A stretch of 64,000 nucleotides of DNA from Oenanthe sinensis (lineage: Eukaryota; Streptophyta; Magnoliopsida; Apiales; Apiaceae), in the NCBI GenBank assembly GCA_028671895.1, contig JAPMAC010000221.1, positions 2,418,001-2,482,000 of the forward strand. Reading direction: 5' to 3'. Below the pieces are notes generated by a model. It saw only the letters and a program-made list of their open reading frames with translations, did no database searches and was not told the origin of the DNA. Position 1 is the first letter of the stretch. Every line of letters begins with the position of its first letter. This document shows positions 11,551 through 23,500 of this stretch, piece after piece. The translations under genes and the position numbers were made by a program.

Positions 11551-11890
11551 TGTTGTAACCAGGATATATGAAACAGATATATATATATATATATATTTGT
11601 ATACTCACACAAAGAATTCACAAACACATATACTACTGAACGTTCTCTCTTATTATTGAATGCAATACAACTGAATATAAATAGAAATACAACTTGAACA
11701 AATGCCAAAAAACCAGGAAACGGAATGCACCACTACTCTCCTAAACTGACTCCACTACTGCCTTTATTTTCTCACGATCCTACACAATCTCTACTGACTC
11801 CTTGACTCATTCAAATACCACACACGTCATAATAAAACTAAAACATAAAGACTCAAATAAGTTTAAGATTAACAAGGCCCAAACCCAACA
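11551..11890 (-). repeat. Element C 5' LTR
   Basis: 340 bp, with no difference found by eye from the copy at 7080-7419. It carries the element's promoter; CTATTTATA on the minus strand near 11680 is a weak TATA-like candidate. Confidence 0.95.
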
Positions 11891-11895
11891 ATTTC

Positions 11896-12330
11896 TGCAA
11901 AAAGGCCAAAGAAAAAACTTCACCTTCTGTGGAACTTTTAGATTCCACAATCTTTTCAAACTTACTGATTAAGAATTGTAAAGTAGTGTCAAGTTGTTTT
12001 CTGCCAAACCTGATATCCCGATTTCACTGAGTAACACCCATCTTCAGTATGTACCCAAGCCTCTATGTCTCGTGCATCACTAAAATGGCTCTGACATCCA
12101 AATCATCAAAAGTTGTTGCAACTTTCTCCTCGTCCCATTCGAGTGAATTTGTTTTAAATAGATGACACACTTTAGTGTCTCCACTCCATTCATACTCCTT
12201 ACCCTCAATCATAAAATGATCTTTCTTCCCCAACCACGGATCAGTGCACACATTTGAAATTGTAAACGGCATTCAATTTTTAAACCTGCTCGTGTTATCT
12301 GTTGTCCTGCCCTTCATCTTCTTGGTGTAT
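11896..12330 (-). pseudogene. LINE-type remnant, part between reverse transcriptase and zf-RVT
   Basis: A 69-codon minus-strand frame at 12063-12272 reads ISNVCTDPWLGKKDHFMI, then VCHLFKTNSLEWDEEKV, then DVRAILVM. This matches the weakly conserved region after the RT of plant LINE polyproteins (pattern D.WL, V.DLI....WD..L, ..AI..I). It is on the same strand as, and upstream of, the zf-RVT and RNase H blocks at 6497-7079, so the two stretches were one gene before C inserted. The reverse transcriptase itself is not found further right. Confidence 0.55.
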
Positions 12331-12966
12331 GATAGGTCCGTATTTAATACTTTATATACCTTGTTTATTTTCATAATTTTATTAGTTAATTAATTATTTT
12401 TATTTTTTATAGAAAATTAATTAAAATCAGAATTTGAGCAGAAAAAGGAGAATACAAGTAAGGAGGTGGAATTACTTGGAGGCAAAGCAATTAGAGAAAA
12501 AATCGAATGCTTGTTGGAGAAGAAAAAAGAATAGAACAAAATATTTGAGAATTTAATTTGCAATCGATATAGAAGAGCTGTATTATTTTCCCTATATATA
12601 TGAGTCTCCTCTTGTATTTCAAACCTTCAACTTTAACTTGAGAATTCATAATTAGGAGTGGAGAAGTGTAGTTTTATTTTCTTACTCTTTCAAAACAAAT
12701 AAGTTTTTATCTCTCAAACATTTTTTCTATTATTTGCATGTCTTATATTAGTTGATTTATTTTCTTCTTTAATCACGTCTAGTTAAATCTGTTGCCTTAT
12801 GATGAAGATGAAGTTAGTTAATTATTGCTAGTATTTACTTGTTCTTATTAATTGAGTATCATAATTTTTCTTGATGCTTAATTTTTTAATTAACAAAGTG
12901 ATTTTGATATATTATTGTTACCTAATTTATTTTTCATAGTCTATGCTTGCTCCCTTAACATTTAGA
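12331..12966. other. AT-rich intergenic sequence
   Basis: I see no open frame, RNA gene or clear repeat here. The stretch lies between the LINE remnant and the tandem duplication. Confidence 0.5.
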
Positions 12967-13962
12967 TAATAAGTTTAATAATGTATGTTTATCTCGTTAA
13001 TTGATATTTATTTGTTGAAAAAAGAGAATTGATTTTTAGGACATGTTGGATATTAATTGAAATTGATTGATTCAGATTCCTAGGTTTTTCATATTTATTT
13101 GATATTTGCTTACTAGGTTAAACAAATCTCATCGAACTATTATTTGTCTAGTTAGACTGATTTATTTATTAGAGTTTGAAAGTCTCATAGTCTCTGAGGA
13201 TCGATTGCTACAATTTAACACTATGCGCTTATAGTATTTTTACATATCAATGTAAATGACACATTCCGAGCTACAACAGTAGTTGCTTTTTTAGAAATAA
13301 ATATATGTTTTCCCTCTTCCTAAAATCTCTGGTCTTAGAGCAAGTCCAACAGTGTCTTAGTTGATTCCCTTTAAATATTATAAAATAATGGGTCATAGTG
13401 ATTTAGGTAATCTATTTTGCATGTCAACTCCAACAATATTCTCTGTATTCATTCCCTATTATTATAATAATAATAATTATAATAAGTTTAATAATATATG
13501 TTTGTCTCGTTAATTGATATTTATTTGTTGAAAAAAGAGAATTTATTTTTAGGGCAAGTTAGATATTAATTAATTGATTCCGATTCCTAGGTTTTTCATA
13601 TTTATTTGATATTTGCTTATTAGATTAAACAAATCTCATCTAACCATTATTTGTCTAGTCAAACTGATTTATTTGTTAGAGTTTGAAAGTCTTATAGTGT
13701 CTGAGGATCGATTGCTACAATTAAACATTGTGCGTTTGTAGTATATTTACACATCAGTGTAAATGACACATTCCGAACTATAGCAGTAGTTGCTTTTTTA
13801 TAAATGAATATTTGTTTTCATTCTTCCTAAAATCCCTCGTCCTAGAGCAAGTCCAACAGGGTTTTAGTTGATTACCTTTAAATATTATAAAATAATAGGT
13901 CCTAATGATTTAGGTAATCTATTTTGCATGTCAACTCCAACAATATTCCCTATATTTAGAAT
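12967..13962. repeat. Diverged two-copy tandem duplication, unit about 510 bp
   Basis: The sequence from about 12967 (AATAAGTTTAATAATG) recurs from 13481 (AATAAGTTTAATAATA) and the two copies can be followed, with many substitutions, to about 13455 and 13962. Each copy contains a GAGGATCGATTGCTACAATT block and, at its right end, the left half of a MITE. The right half of the MITE exists only after copy 2, so the duplication happened after the MITE inserted, with one breakpoint inside it. Confidence 0.85.
13338..13464. mobile_element. Left half of a Tourist-like MITE (duplicated fragment)
   Basis: It begins GAGCAAGTCCAACAG after TTA, like the complete copy at 13845, and matches it to about 13464, where the second unit of the tandem duplication begins shortly after. 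It has no right terminal repeat. Confidence 0.7.
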
Positions 13963-14070
13963 ATTCTAGTGATTTAGGGAATCACTAGGATACTGTTGGA
14001 GTTATATTTTATGTCATATTCCCTATTTATGAGCTTATGATTTCATTCAGAGATGTTGTTGGACTTGCTC
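13845..14070. mobile_element. Tourist-like (PIF/Harbinger) MITE, 226 bp
   Basis: Its terminal inverted repeats are GAGCAAGTCCAACA at the left and TGTTGGACTTGCTC at the right. The flanks are CTA (13842-13844) and TTA (14071-14073); the duplicated left half at 13338 is preceded by TTA, so the original target duplication was TTA, as expected for PIF/Harbinger elements. There is no coding capacity. The internal sequence contains further inverted blocks (GATTTAGG and CCTAAATC-like). Confidence 0.75.
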
Positions 14071-14073
14071 TTA

Positions 14074-14296
14074 CATAATCCTTGTTTGGAAGAAGGATTT
14101 AAATAAACAAGCAAAGGAAGACCTGAAAAATAACTGTGAGTACCTAGAATATGCTGAAACATTAGACAAAAATTGGCATGCTACCTGAACAGATGTATAT
14201 TACATCACAAATACTTGTTTATATGGAATGTTAACATGTACGGTGTAAACTCTCATGACGGTAGTACTTTAAAGTGGTAATGAGCAGATTAGAAGG
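14074..14296 (-). other. 3' flank or untranslated region of the P4H gene
   Basis: This lies directly downstream (minus strand) of the P4H stop codon at 14297-14299 and probably holds the 3' UTR. No other feature was seen. Confidence 0.4.
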
Positions 14297-16461
14297 CTAA
14301 CATGACTTGCAACTTTTTCTACAGTATCCTGGAAGCTCTGCAGTTCCCACCATGTACTCAGGGTTGTTCTTGCACTCACCAAGAACTGCCCACCGCATAC
14401 AATTGTCATTCTGATCTGTGCAATTTGCATCATCACCTATAATCTTGTCCATCGAGTCAACGTGGATCCACTTTGTTGCTGACCACTTTTCGCCTTCGAT
14501 TACTGGGCAACCTGCATGGAGACTTTGTGCATCCGGAAATGCACTTGGGTGTAGACTGAAGAAAAGAAGTGCATCCCCTTTCTGTGGTTTTACTGTATGA
14601 CAAATTTAACAAATTGAATCTATACTTCTATAAACAAGAACTAATATATGTTAATTCATAAAACTGCTAATTAAGGTGTTTTAAAAAATTGTTACCTGCA
14701 ACCCCTTTTTTTGCGCACTCTGACAAATCAGCATCTGATTTGTAAGATTCATGAATTGAATGTTCCTACATTAGAAAATCAGTAACGTGACAGGGGATAT
14801 ATCAGTACAAGTTAGGTCGGTCCTACGAGCTCCTTCATAACTAAACCGACAGAGGATAGAAAAGAGACTACATTTTTTTTGATTAAGAGAAAGAAAAAGG
14901 AATTTAAATGGTAGCATGTACTCATTAATTGTTATAGTGTCCTTTAAGATTTGATTTAGAAGACTTATTATGCCATATAACAAGGAATTTAGATGCTGTT
15001 TCATATTTCTCCATTCTATCTGATAAACCAAGTCGCAAATCGGTTTAATTAGATATGTACACATTTTTTCAAAGCTCATGCTTTTCTCATTAAAATTCCA
15101 ACATTACTGTCATGCTGTACAATGAATATTTTGATATCTTGCAAGCTAAATTTATACGGGAAGATAATTTGCAGATTTATGGACATGAATATGGTAAAAT
15201 TCAGAATTGCTAATCATATTTTGATATCGTGCTACAAGAACTGAAGCTGAAATCTTAAATTTCTGTATTTTCTGTCCAATATATAATACAGATGTGGAAA
15301 TGTACTGCATATATCCTGATAAGAAGCACGAACTAACCTTTGCCTTGGGAAACACAGTCTCGCCGCCTTTTACGACATCAGAGAGATACATGAGAACAGT
15401 TACTATTCTGTGACCACCCCTGGCAATATTAATCTTGTCCGTGAAGAAATCATAGTGTGGGTCATATTTTTGCCCATGCTCATATCTTAGAACTTGAAGG
15501 TCTTCTCCATTTTCTGAAAAAAGAAAGAAAAAGTAAAAACTAACCAATTGCAGACCCCAAAATGTATTACTACTCACTGAATGCATGCAAAGTTTTGTAT
15601 TATCTGCCACCTCAACTGCATATGTTATCCTTGTTGCTCAAGCAGTCAAGCATGATACTTGCAGAATGAGCAGAAATAGCAAGATTATAACGTATACGAG
15701 ATGCACAATGCAAGAGTTTATAGTAAAAATATCATTTAGAAATGCAACTACCATCATGGAATACATTAACAGGTCCAAACCTTGCAACAAAGTATGCTTT
15801 CCATTATTAGGCAGTGCTACCATATGTGTACACCACTCTTATGGAGGACACAAATCTTAAAAATATAGGAAGAGTTATGTGATGTAAACCTCAAGAATGG
15901 TAGTGCTAATTAATCACACTTTTGCCAAAGATATTTAGGTATAGTTGTTACCGGTCTGGCACTGGTAATAGAGCTGGGCCACCTTTCTCTGTTACTACCA
16001 AGATAGAGCACTGCCACACGAGGCATGTAGAAAACCGCAAAATGGCCACAATTATGATCAAGTTATTGAGTAGAAACTAGACACTATAGGATAAAGTGAA
16101 TTGGGATTATAAAGTGAAGAGGAATCTAGTTTAACATGTTTTTTTAGGTAATTGCAGTCCAACTAGTCTAACATTGATTATGTTAAGTTTTAACACCTGA
16201 CCACCTGTTTTACTGTATACGAATGGAATGACTACAATAGGGTATGAAGAGAAGAAGAGTGAACAAAATGATGGTTATTAGAAATACAAGAACATACTGT
16301 ATCACCAAACTGGACTTGTGGAATGGAAATTTAATTGGCTAGCCTCAGTATTCTTCTGTAAGCACTTTTATTTTGCTAGGTGCTAACTTATAATTTAACA
16401 AACCTTTGGGCAGGAAACTCCAGGTTGCAATTTTTTCTTCTATACCAGCAACAATGTCATC
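14297..16461 (-). CDS. Prolyl 4-hydroxylase, four 3'-terminal exons
   Basis: Plant P4H hydroxylates proline in secreted proteins in the ER/Golgi, using 2-oxoglutarate, oxygen and Fe(II). Exons on the minus strand: 16404-16461, 15338-15513, 14696-14765 and 14297-14592, all with AG/GT borders and matching phases. They give DDIVAGIEEKIATWSFLPK; then ENGEDLQVLRYEHGQKYDPH and YDFF, with the iron-binding HxD as H-Y-D, and MYLSDVVKGGETVFPKAK; then ESYKSDADLSECAKKGVAV; then KPQKGDALLFFSLHP, QSLHAGCPVIEGEKW with the distal iron-binding His, KWIHVDS (the expected 2-oxoglutarate Lys), and a C-terminal Cys-rich ShK-like tail ending CRKSCKSC. No stop or missing catalytic residue is seen. Two preceding exons lie beyond A2 at 37969-38218 and are duplicated at 40485-40734. 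Exon 1 with the signal anchor is not in the window. Whether the gene is still expressed across this intron is unknown. Confidence 0.88.
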
Positions 16462-16779
16462 CTGCATGATAATGTAAAACAAGTTTTACAACATACAAAG
16501 TATATGAACTTAAAAATAATTGAAATATTAACTTCAAACGATTACCAAAATTGAAATAAAGGAGTTATCGAGTATATTCTTTTTACCTTAAAAGTTGAAA
16601 AATATATATGTATTTTATAACTTTCAAGTTACATATAGTTACCCAAACAAACTACTAGCCCATCATCAGACCCTGGGGCCAGCATGGTCCCTAGCCAGAC
16701 TGATGATGATCATTCGGCAAGAAGACAAGCTCGAGATAATTCTTGCAGGTTTTACTATAGTGGTTTAATATGTTTGCTG

Positions 16780-17938
16780 TGTTAGGGAGTATACTGAACT
16801 ATTCGTTTGAAGTATATGACATTGTCTTTTTTTTATTGAGAATCTTGAATGCGTATTTTAACACTGTTTGTATATTATATATTGTGGATAATCTAGTATC
16901 AAATGGGATAACAGAAGATTAGATTGTCAGTGTCTATATATAATATAATAAATGTTCACAGTTTAAGTGAAGTTAAACAAACCACTGGAATGACTGAAGT
17001 ATTATTTGGAAATAATCTATCTTGATTATTGAATAATACTTGTATGCTTTGTGTATATTGAACGGGATTAAAATATTAGAATTGTTCTTCTATTCTGATA
17101 ATAAAGAAGAACTAAGATTCTATAATATTATTATTGCTTAGGTTCTTAATCCGGATACAGTGATTGACACTTGTATGCAATGCACATGTTTTGATTCATA
17201 TGTGATGTGATTTTTTGTTAATCACAATATTATGTTTTGGACAATGACATTGCATACAGAGTGGGATATTGACTATAAAAGGAAACCGTGTCCGAAAATA
17301 TTCGGGTGATGATGTCCTCTTGAAAGCTCATAAAGATAATTATGCTTTAGTCCTGCAGGCAGATTTGTTCTTGCATAATTATAAGGTTGAGTGGATGATC
17401 AAGGATAAAAGATATTGATTAAATTAATTATCAGAAATTAATTTAATTAATGGACATTCGATATCTTAAACATGGGGAATTTAATAAGCAAATAATATTG
17501 GAGCCGAATTAAATAATTAAATTACGGCATTAGGAGAGGTAGTGCAAATATTAATTCTTTAGTGGATTGAATTAATATTTAATGACATTGGGCTTGACCC
17601 AGAATGTTATTGGAAGGCCCGACCTAATTATCCAGGATCCCTACTGTAGCCTATATATTCATCTTATTCTCTTCTAGCTAAGAGTTGGAAAATACTAGGG
17701 TTTTTGTGAGCAGCCGTTCAAGGAGGCAACCAAGAACTAGGGTTCCAAGATCTCAAAGCTAGAAGGGAGGCAACCTTGGGAGGATCGAAGGCCACACTTC
17801 GCTCAAGGTGAATACGGGAATACAGTAGAAGACGTGGATTTGAATCGCTTGCGCCGTAGCGATTAAGGTTAATTTTCTATTCAAACTCGTTCGTTTTCAT
17901 ATCATAAAAGGCAGCATCATGATTCGATTGTCCCAACA
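16780..17938 (+). repeat. A2 5' LTR
   Basis: 1159 bp, TGTTAGGGAGTATAC to GTCCCAACA. A TATA-like CTATATATTC lies at 17651-17660, followed by pyrimidine-rich sequence suitable for a start site. Confidence 0.95.
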
Positions 17939-17940
17939 AT

Positions 17941-17954
17941 TGGCATCAAGAGCC
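17941..17954 (+). promoter_or_regulatory. A2 primer binding site, unusual form
   Basis: TGGCATCAAGAGCC lies two bases after the 5' LTR. Compared with the usual TGGTATCAGAGCC seen in B, C and E it has C for T and one extra A. The A3 element has the same variant at 41954-41967, so it is a family trait and not a private mutation. Confidence 0.75.
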
Positions 17955-19369
17955 AGGTTCTAGGGTTCTGCGTTATATGATATGATGTCCATGTCGTAAT
18001 TATGTATGTATATAGTGGTGGGTTTGTATTGTTTTTTGATGCAGGTTGTTATCCACTATTATGGCCATGGTTGTAATTATGTTTTTGGATCCCACGTGGT
18101 TTATCGTGGTTGTAAATTAAATCATGAGGGTGGATCATGATTAGTTTTAAATTTTGATTTCTATTTTGATTGTAATCTTGTAATTCGAATTGTATTCAAT
18201 TTAGATTATGATCTGATGTAATAGAATAGATTTTTCTGTTGTATTTGTCGTATGTAATTGTTTGATCAACGAAGATGCGAGAAACAGAGTTCTTCCGCTG
18301 CTATATGCTGTTTTCGTGGCTGCTTCGCTGTTCTGGCTACAGATTTTGCATACGATATCCGATTGGGGCGAATAATACCTTTTCGGAAACGGCAGAACGA
18401 GACCTACAGGCTGAGATGAGAACTAACTCCAGATTTTTCAAGCCATTCTGAGCTCGTTTAGGCAGTCAAACAGGCGGCTGAAGATTTTCAAAAATTTATC
18501 GATGGATGATTTTGAAGATTATTCTTCGGGGCCATAATAGTGGATGTATTTTATTATGTTTTACATAATGTTTGCTGATCTTGATTATTACTACTATGTA
18601 TTCCATGTTTGTTTGTTATGCCATGTGATACTAACCCTTCGCATGCTAGAACGACATGGACATAGGGCTATTTTATTATGCTTTAATCATGATGAGTATG
18701 CTGCTATGTTATGTGTTATATGTATTGTTATTATGATACATGTGGACTGCGAAAAAATAACATAGGACGATGCATCTAGATAAAATCCTCATAGTAAAAT
18801 ACTAAGTGGGATAGGGAATTAATTTGGTATTAAATCCCATGGTCTCCATTATTGTTTGTATGTAATTTAACACTAAGTCGAATATAAATTATGTATACGT
18901 CACCCATCGTGACATGTAATTTATGGTGTCTAGAGTGTTATGGAAATTACTAGAACAAACTTCTAAAATTAATTATGAATATTGGAAGGTACATATGTCA
19001 CCCAACGTGGCGTACTAAGTTTCATAGAATTCAAATAATAAAAGGATACCCTATTTTTTGATAGCTTTCACGCTCAACTAGGAAGAGAATCTAAAATAAC
19101 ACATCTTTGAGTATTCTTGCGTTGGTGTCTAGGAAAGCGTGCAGCTTACCTGGCCATTTAGATTGGTGTCTAGAAAAGTGGTTAGCCTCTTGGCAATGCT
19201 TCCACCGGCCTGGCCAGTCAGTCTGAATACTCTTTAGATTTGTAATTTTAGTAGTATCTTATTGTTAGGAGCAAGAATTTATCATAGTCAAAAGGCGCAT
19301 CTGGTATTATTATTATTAATTTAAGATTTAATAATGGTATACACTTAGCTATGAAAAATAATACAGATC
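17955..19369 (+). promoter_or_regulatory. A2 untranslated leader with stem-loop array
   Basis: This long leader precedes gag. Stem-loop 1 at 18884-18924 pairs ATAAATTA with TAATTTAT and, inside, GTCAC with GTGAC around CCATC. Stem-loop 2 at 18989-19015 pairs GTAC with GTAC and GTCAC with GTGGC around CCAAC. Stem-loop 3 is where element E inserted (TSD ACCCT), and stem-loop 4 lies at about 32105-32133 beyond E. A block GCCTCTTGGCAATGCTTCC (19185-19203) has a counterpart in the B leader. A 73-codon upstream frame (18544-18765) is judged non-functional. Role is inferred. Confidence 0.6.
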
Positions 19370-19374
19370 ACCCT

Positions 19375-20141
19375 TGTTTTCCCAGTCGTACAAGTAGAAG
19401 GGGGGGGGGTTGAATACTTGTATGTCTTTTCTGCCCGATTTAAAATCAAATTAAGAACAAACTCAAACACAAAAATATGAATAAGTACTGTTTTGTATTA
19501 TTGATTTGTGAATACAAAACTCTCCTAGGGTGTGCACAAACCCTAGCAGCTTCTCTGTGTTTATCACAGCAACTCTCTCTATTTCTATGCTCTCACAAAA
19601 TTTCACTCAGATGATTATTGTTTCGACTTCCACACATTTACAATTAGGTTACATAGAGTTTATATAGAGAGCTGCCTATCAACTAATAACAGAAAGATAA
19701 ATTACAATAGGAATAGAATTCCTAATTATTAGTTGACTGTTTCCTTCTAGAATTCTCTTTCTTTCCCACAGCATATCTGCAATATATTTATCCTGATCTT
19801 CGAAGACTTTCCATTCCTGTGATCTTCTTCCAAATTTATCCTCAACTGTATAGACTCTGAAATCTTCAGACTCTGATGATCTTCAGACTCTGATCACATG
19901 TAGACTCTGATAGATCACAGACTCTGATAGTCTATAGACTCTGATCACCTTCCAGACTCTGATCTTCATGCAGACTCTGGTTTCACTTTCTATAGAAATT
20001 CTTCTAAGTACAAGTAACATGAATGTTGACTATCTAGACTCTGATTATTCATTTCAGAGACTAGAAAGACTTATTACAGATAAACTAATCTAGACCCTGT
20101 TCTAGTATTTTGTACATCATCAAATGAATATATCCCTAACA
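19375..20141 (-). repeat. Element E 3' LTR
   Basis: 767 bp; on the element's strand it runs from TGTTAGGGATATATTC to GGGAAAACA. It contains nine copies of AGACTCTG (plus-strand reading) between about 19855 and 20045, most followed by A. The G run at about 19400-19409 is three bases longer than in the other LTR. Confidence 0.95.
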
Positions 20142-20267
20142 ATCTCCCCCTATTTATGCTTTATAAAATGTAAGCATAAATCAAGGTTTGATGATGTCAA
20201 AACTAAAGAATAAAACTAATAATCTAGAACAATATAAAAGAATTAAAAAAAGAAAAAGAATTACTTC

Positions 20268-20525
20268 TCATTTAATCTTCTCAAAGGCTGGATTGTTCTT
20301 CAAAAATGAGTTTAGCATATTTTCTTCCACAATTGCAAGAGCTTCACCAACAAACTTCTTTAATTTCTTCATTTCTTCATTTGAACATTTAATTTGACAG
20401 TAAGCTGCTCTCAGATCATTTGCACTGCTTTCTTGATCTTTTAAGTCCTTCAACATCAGAACACTAACTTTCCCACTCATAGGCTGAAACCCAAAGTAAT
20501 GACCCACACCTTCTTGAAATTTAAT
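20268..20525 (-). pseudogene. In-frame continuation of the E third ORF past a TAG
   Basis: After the TAG that ends the 1551-codon frame (20526-20528) the same frame stays open for about 85 codons (IKFQEGVGHYFGFQPMSG ... SNEEMKKLKKFVGEAL) to about 20268. Composition and frame continuity suggest that the ancestral protein ended here and that the TAG is either a recent nonsense change or a read-through stop. Confidence 0.55.
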
Positions 20526-23500
20526 CTATTTTTCCTCCAATGGCATGACTTGATCATTTCCCTCAGTATCAACATATTTTAAAGAAAATTTGCCCATTTG
20601 TCGATTTGCCTGTCTGTGCAAAATCAGCTTCCTATCAATCTCCTTGAACCATTTGTGTGTGACAGCTTCTTTGCTCTTGTTAACTTCATAAGTAATTTGA
20701 AGTAGGAATCTAATATACTGTAGTTCCTCAGCCTGTTTGAAAAAGATAAAATTTGACTGACTAATCCATCTTACACTTCCACCTTCTAAGAAGTAAACCA
20801 GCATCTCATTCTTCACCTTTTCTGTACCTCCCTGACCTCCTTGTATCTTCGTTTCAAAAACATTATACACAATTTGAGCAGACACCACTTTATTTAAGTG
20901 CTTCTGAGTGATCTTCTCAAACTGCCTATCTGTCAAGGATTGAGGATCCCTGGTTAGAGTAGATGTTCTGTCAATGTCAGATTCTTCAAATCCTCCAAGA
21001 CCTATCTTCTTTTTAGCTCTAAGTTGCAGATTTGATTGACTGCACTTCCAGTATGAAGGTTCTTGAGTTTGATCAGAGTCTGACTTCTTTCTTTGCTTAT
21101 CAGAGTCTGACTTAGACTCTGATTTCCCATGTCTAGTCCCTGACTGATGTGTTGGAGTTCTTACTACTCCAGATTGCTTTTGTTGCACACCATCAGGACC
21201 CTTAGAACCATGAGAACTATCTCCATCATCACCATCTCTCCTCCTTTTAACTCCCCTTGATTGATTCTTGCATCCCTCATCCTTATGTCTCCTGGAGGAC
21301 TCACCTTGCTTCACCTTCTCCCCCTTTTTGACATCATCATTACTAGTGACAGCCAAAAGAATCTGTTCAAGAACAGTGGAGATATTTGCCTGGGCTGCAA
21401 TAACGGAATCAACCTTAGTGGTCAAATCAGAAACTGTAGTTTGAAGAGAGGCTTGAGTGGTAGTGATAGCAGCTAGAGCATCTTTAAAAGCGACCTCTTT
21501 GGATAATTGAAGAGAGTGAATTCTGTCAAATCTTGTATTGAGCAGAGAAGTTGTATTATCAACACCAGTGAGCTTTGTTTGAATATAAGAAATGTCCTGA
21601 ACCACACTGGATAACTGAGCAGCAACATCAGGCAGCTTAGCTTTAACAGCTCCATCTAAGACTTGATCGTCTTCACCAGGATAGTAACCATGTTCCTGTT
21701 GAAAAGATTTTTTCTGAAAAGCCTTAAGTCTCTCAGAAAGATGAATATCCAAAATACACTCAAAAGAATCTTTATCATTGATGCCTCTTTGCTGTGCAGA
21801 CTCCCAAGACTGAGGAAACACCTGATCAAAATAGATAAAAGAAGGAGTAACAAGATCATCATCTGTAGAATTGCATTCCTCAGCAACAGGCTCTGGCTTT
21901 GTGAATGGAGGTGTAGACTCTGGTGGTGGTGTAGACTCCGAAACTGCAAACGGGACTACAGACCCTGACTCCTCCTGAGAGTGATCAGAGACTGTAGACT
22001 CTGGAAGTCTAGCCCTGATAGGCATTATTAAAAGAGGTTCTTCTGACTTCAATGTTGCAGCCTCAGTGAAAATGACAGGGTTATCCACCAAAGCCTCCAT
22101 GACTCTATCTGCTCTCCTTGCTAGAGAATCCACCAGGTGAAGTTGGGGTCTCTGTGTAAATGATTTCTGAGCAGCAAGAGCCTCCTCCTGTTTGCCAATC
22201 TGCACAATCAAACATAGTGAATTGTCATCCATCCCCTGCTCCAACTCATTGGACCAACTCTTTGGAAAATCTTGATCCCAATAAGTAAAGCTAGGTTCAG
22301 GATACCCTATTCTCTCATGCTCACAGTGGGGTTGGACACCCACTTTCTCAATCTCACTCAGGCTCTCTACAGCCTTTTCTATCTCTCCTTTTGCCTGGTC
22401 CAGTGCCAGCCTCTCAGAAATTTTTTCACTCAATTTGGAGGGTGCACTCAATAAACCTACAGAAGAGGGGTTGAGAGAGAAAAATGGTGCTTCAATACCT
22501 GAACCACCTTGATGGAGGGGAACCCCTTCAAATGTCTGAAGGCTAGGGGTTTCCACCAAGGGGTGAGCATCAACAGATTCTGAACCCTTACTAGCATCTT
22601 CTCTCTTTTCAGAGTCTGTTGGCTCCAGTATTCCAGTCTCAGGGTCTACTCTAGACTCTGACTGCTTCAGCATGACTTCATTAGAAGCCAGAGTCTGAGT
22701 GTCACCATCTTTGACTGTTTGTGCATGAGACTCCCCCTCAAGGTGGATAGACTCTGATAGAATAGATTGGGAAATTTCTTCATGAGCATCCATCAGAGTC
22801 TGTCCTCCCATATCACTGGGGTTCTCATCAGCTTTTTGGTGAGTTGTCAAGGAGGGCTCAACAGCATACTCCCCTGCCCCACTATCACCTAACCTCTGAC
22901 TAGGTGGTTCTTGTGTGGGTGAGGCAGACTGAGCATCTCTATCACTAGTCACCACTGGTGCACTAGTCCCATCCTTCAACTGCCTTGCACCACCTGCTAC
23001 CTCCTGTTGTTCTTCAAGAATAAATGCATCCAACTTGTGATGAAAGGCCCTGAGATGGATTGCATTGATTGCTTGGGCATCTGTGAGATTGAAGAGGTCC
23101 TGCAGTTCCCTTCTTACTCTTTGAAAATATGTGCCCTTAAATTGATCCAGTCTACTTTGGTAGGTTGGATAGATGTATTTGTTGGCAATTGTACCTATAT
23201 TATGGACAAGATAGTCAGCCACCTGTCTTGACAGAGGTTGAATTTGAGAGATCCATTGAATGGCTGTCCTGTAGGTAACTCCATTATCCCAAATTGCTTC
23301 ATAGTTAAAAACTGGTTGCTCAATCTCAGTTTCCAACTCAACAACAGACTCTGAGGCTCTCCTTTTGTGGACCTTAAGCTTTTTAGGCTTCTTTGGAATT
23401 TGCTGTTCAGAGTCTGGCACACCTAGTGCTTTGAGAACTGCATTTGTTCTGCCTTCTATGAGCCCAGCTGCTTGTTCTTGGAATGAAGAGTTGAATAGGT

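Larger units (their letters stand above)
7080..11890 (-). mobile_element. Element C: complete, very young Ty1/copia retrotransposon
   Basis: The element is 4811 bp, bounded by 340-bp LTRs at 7080-7419 and 11551-11890, and flanked by the 5-bp target-site duplication ATTTC (7075-7079 and 11891-11895). On the minus strand it reads 5' LTR, PBS, one gag-pol ORF, polypurine tract AAGGGGGAGTT, 3' LTR. The two LTRs look identical base for base, including the AT run. The compact size, short LTRs and single ORF fit the Ale/Retrofit-type lineages; that assignment is an inference. It sits inside a LINE remnant. Confidence 0.96.

Noticed and set aside
18544..18765. 73-codon upstream frame in the A2 leader, also present in A3 (42557-42778), as a possible small protein
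   Set aside because: Most base differences between the two copies change amino acids, so there is no sign of protein-level selection, and no domain is recognisable.
19398..19412. Long G run as a quadruplex or regulatory element
   Set aside because: Run length differs between the two LTRs of the same element (about ten against seven), as expected for a mutable homopolymer or sequencing error.
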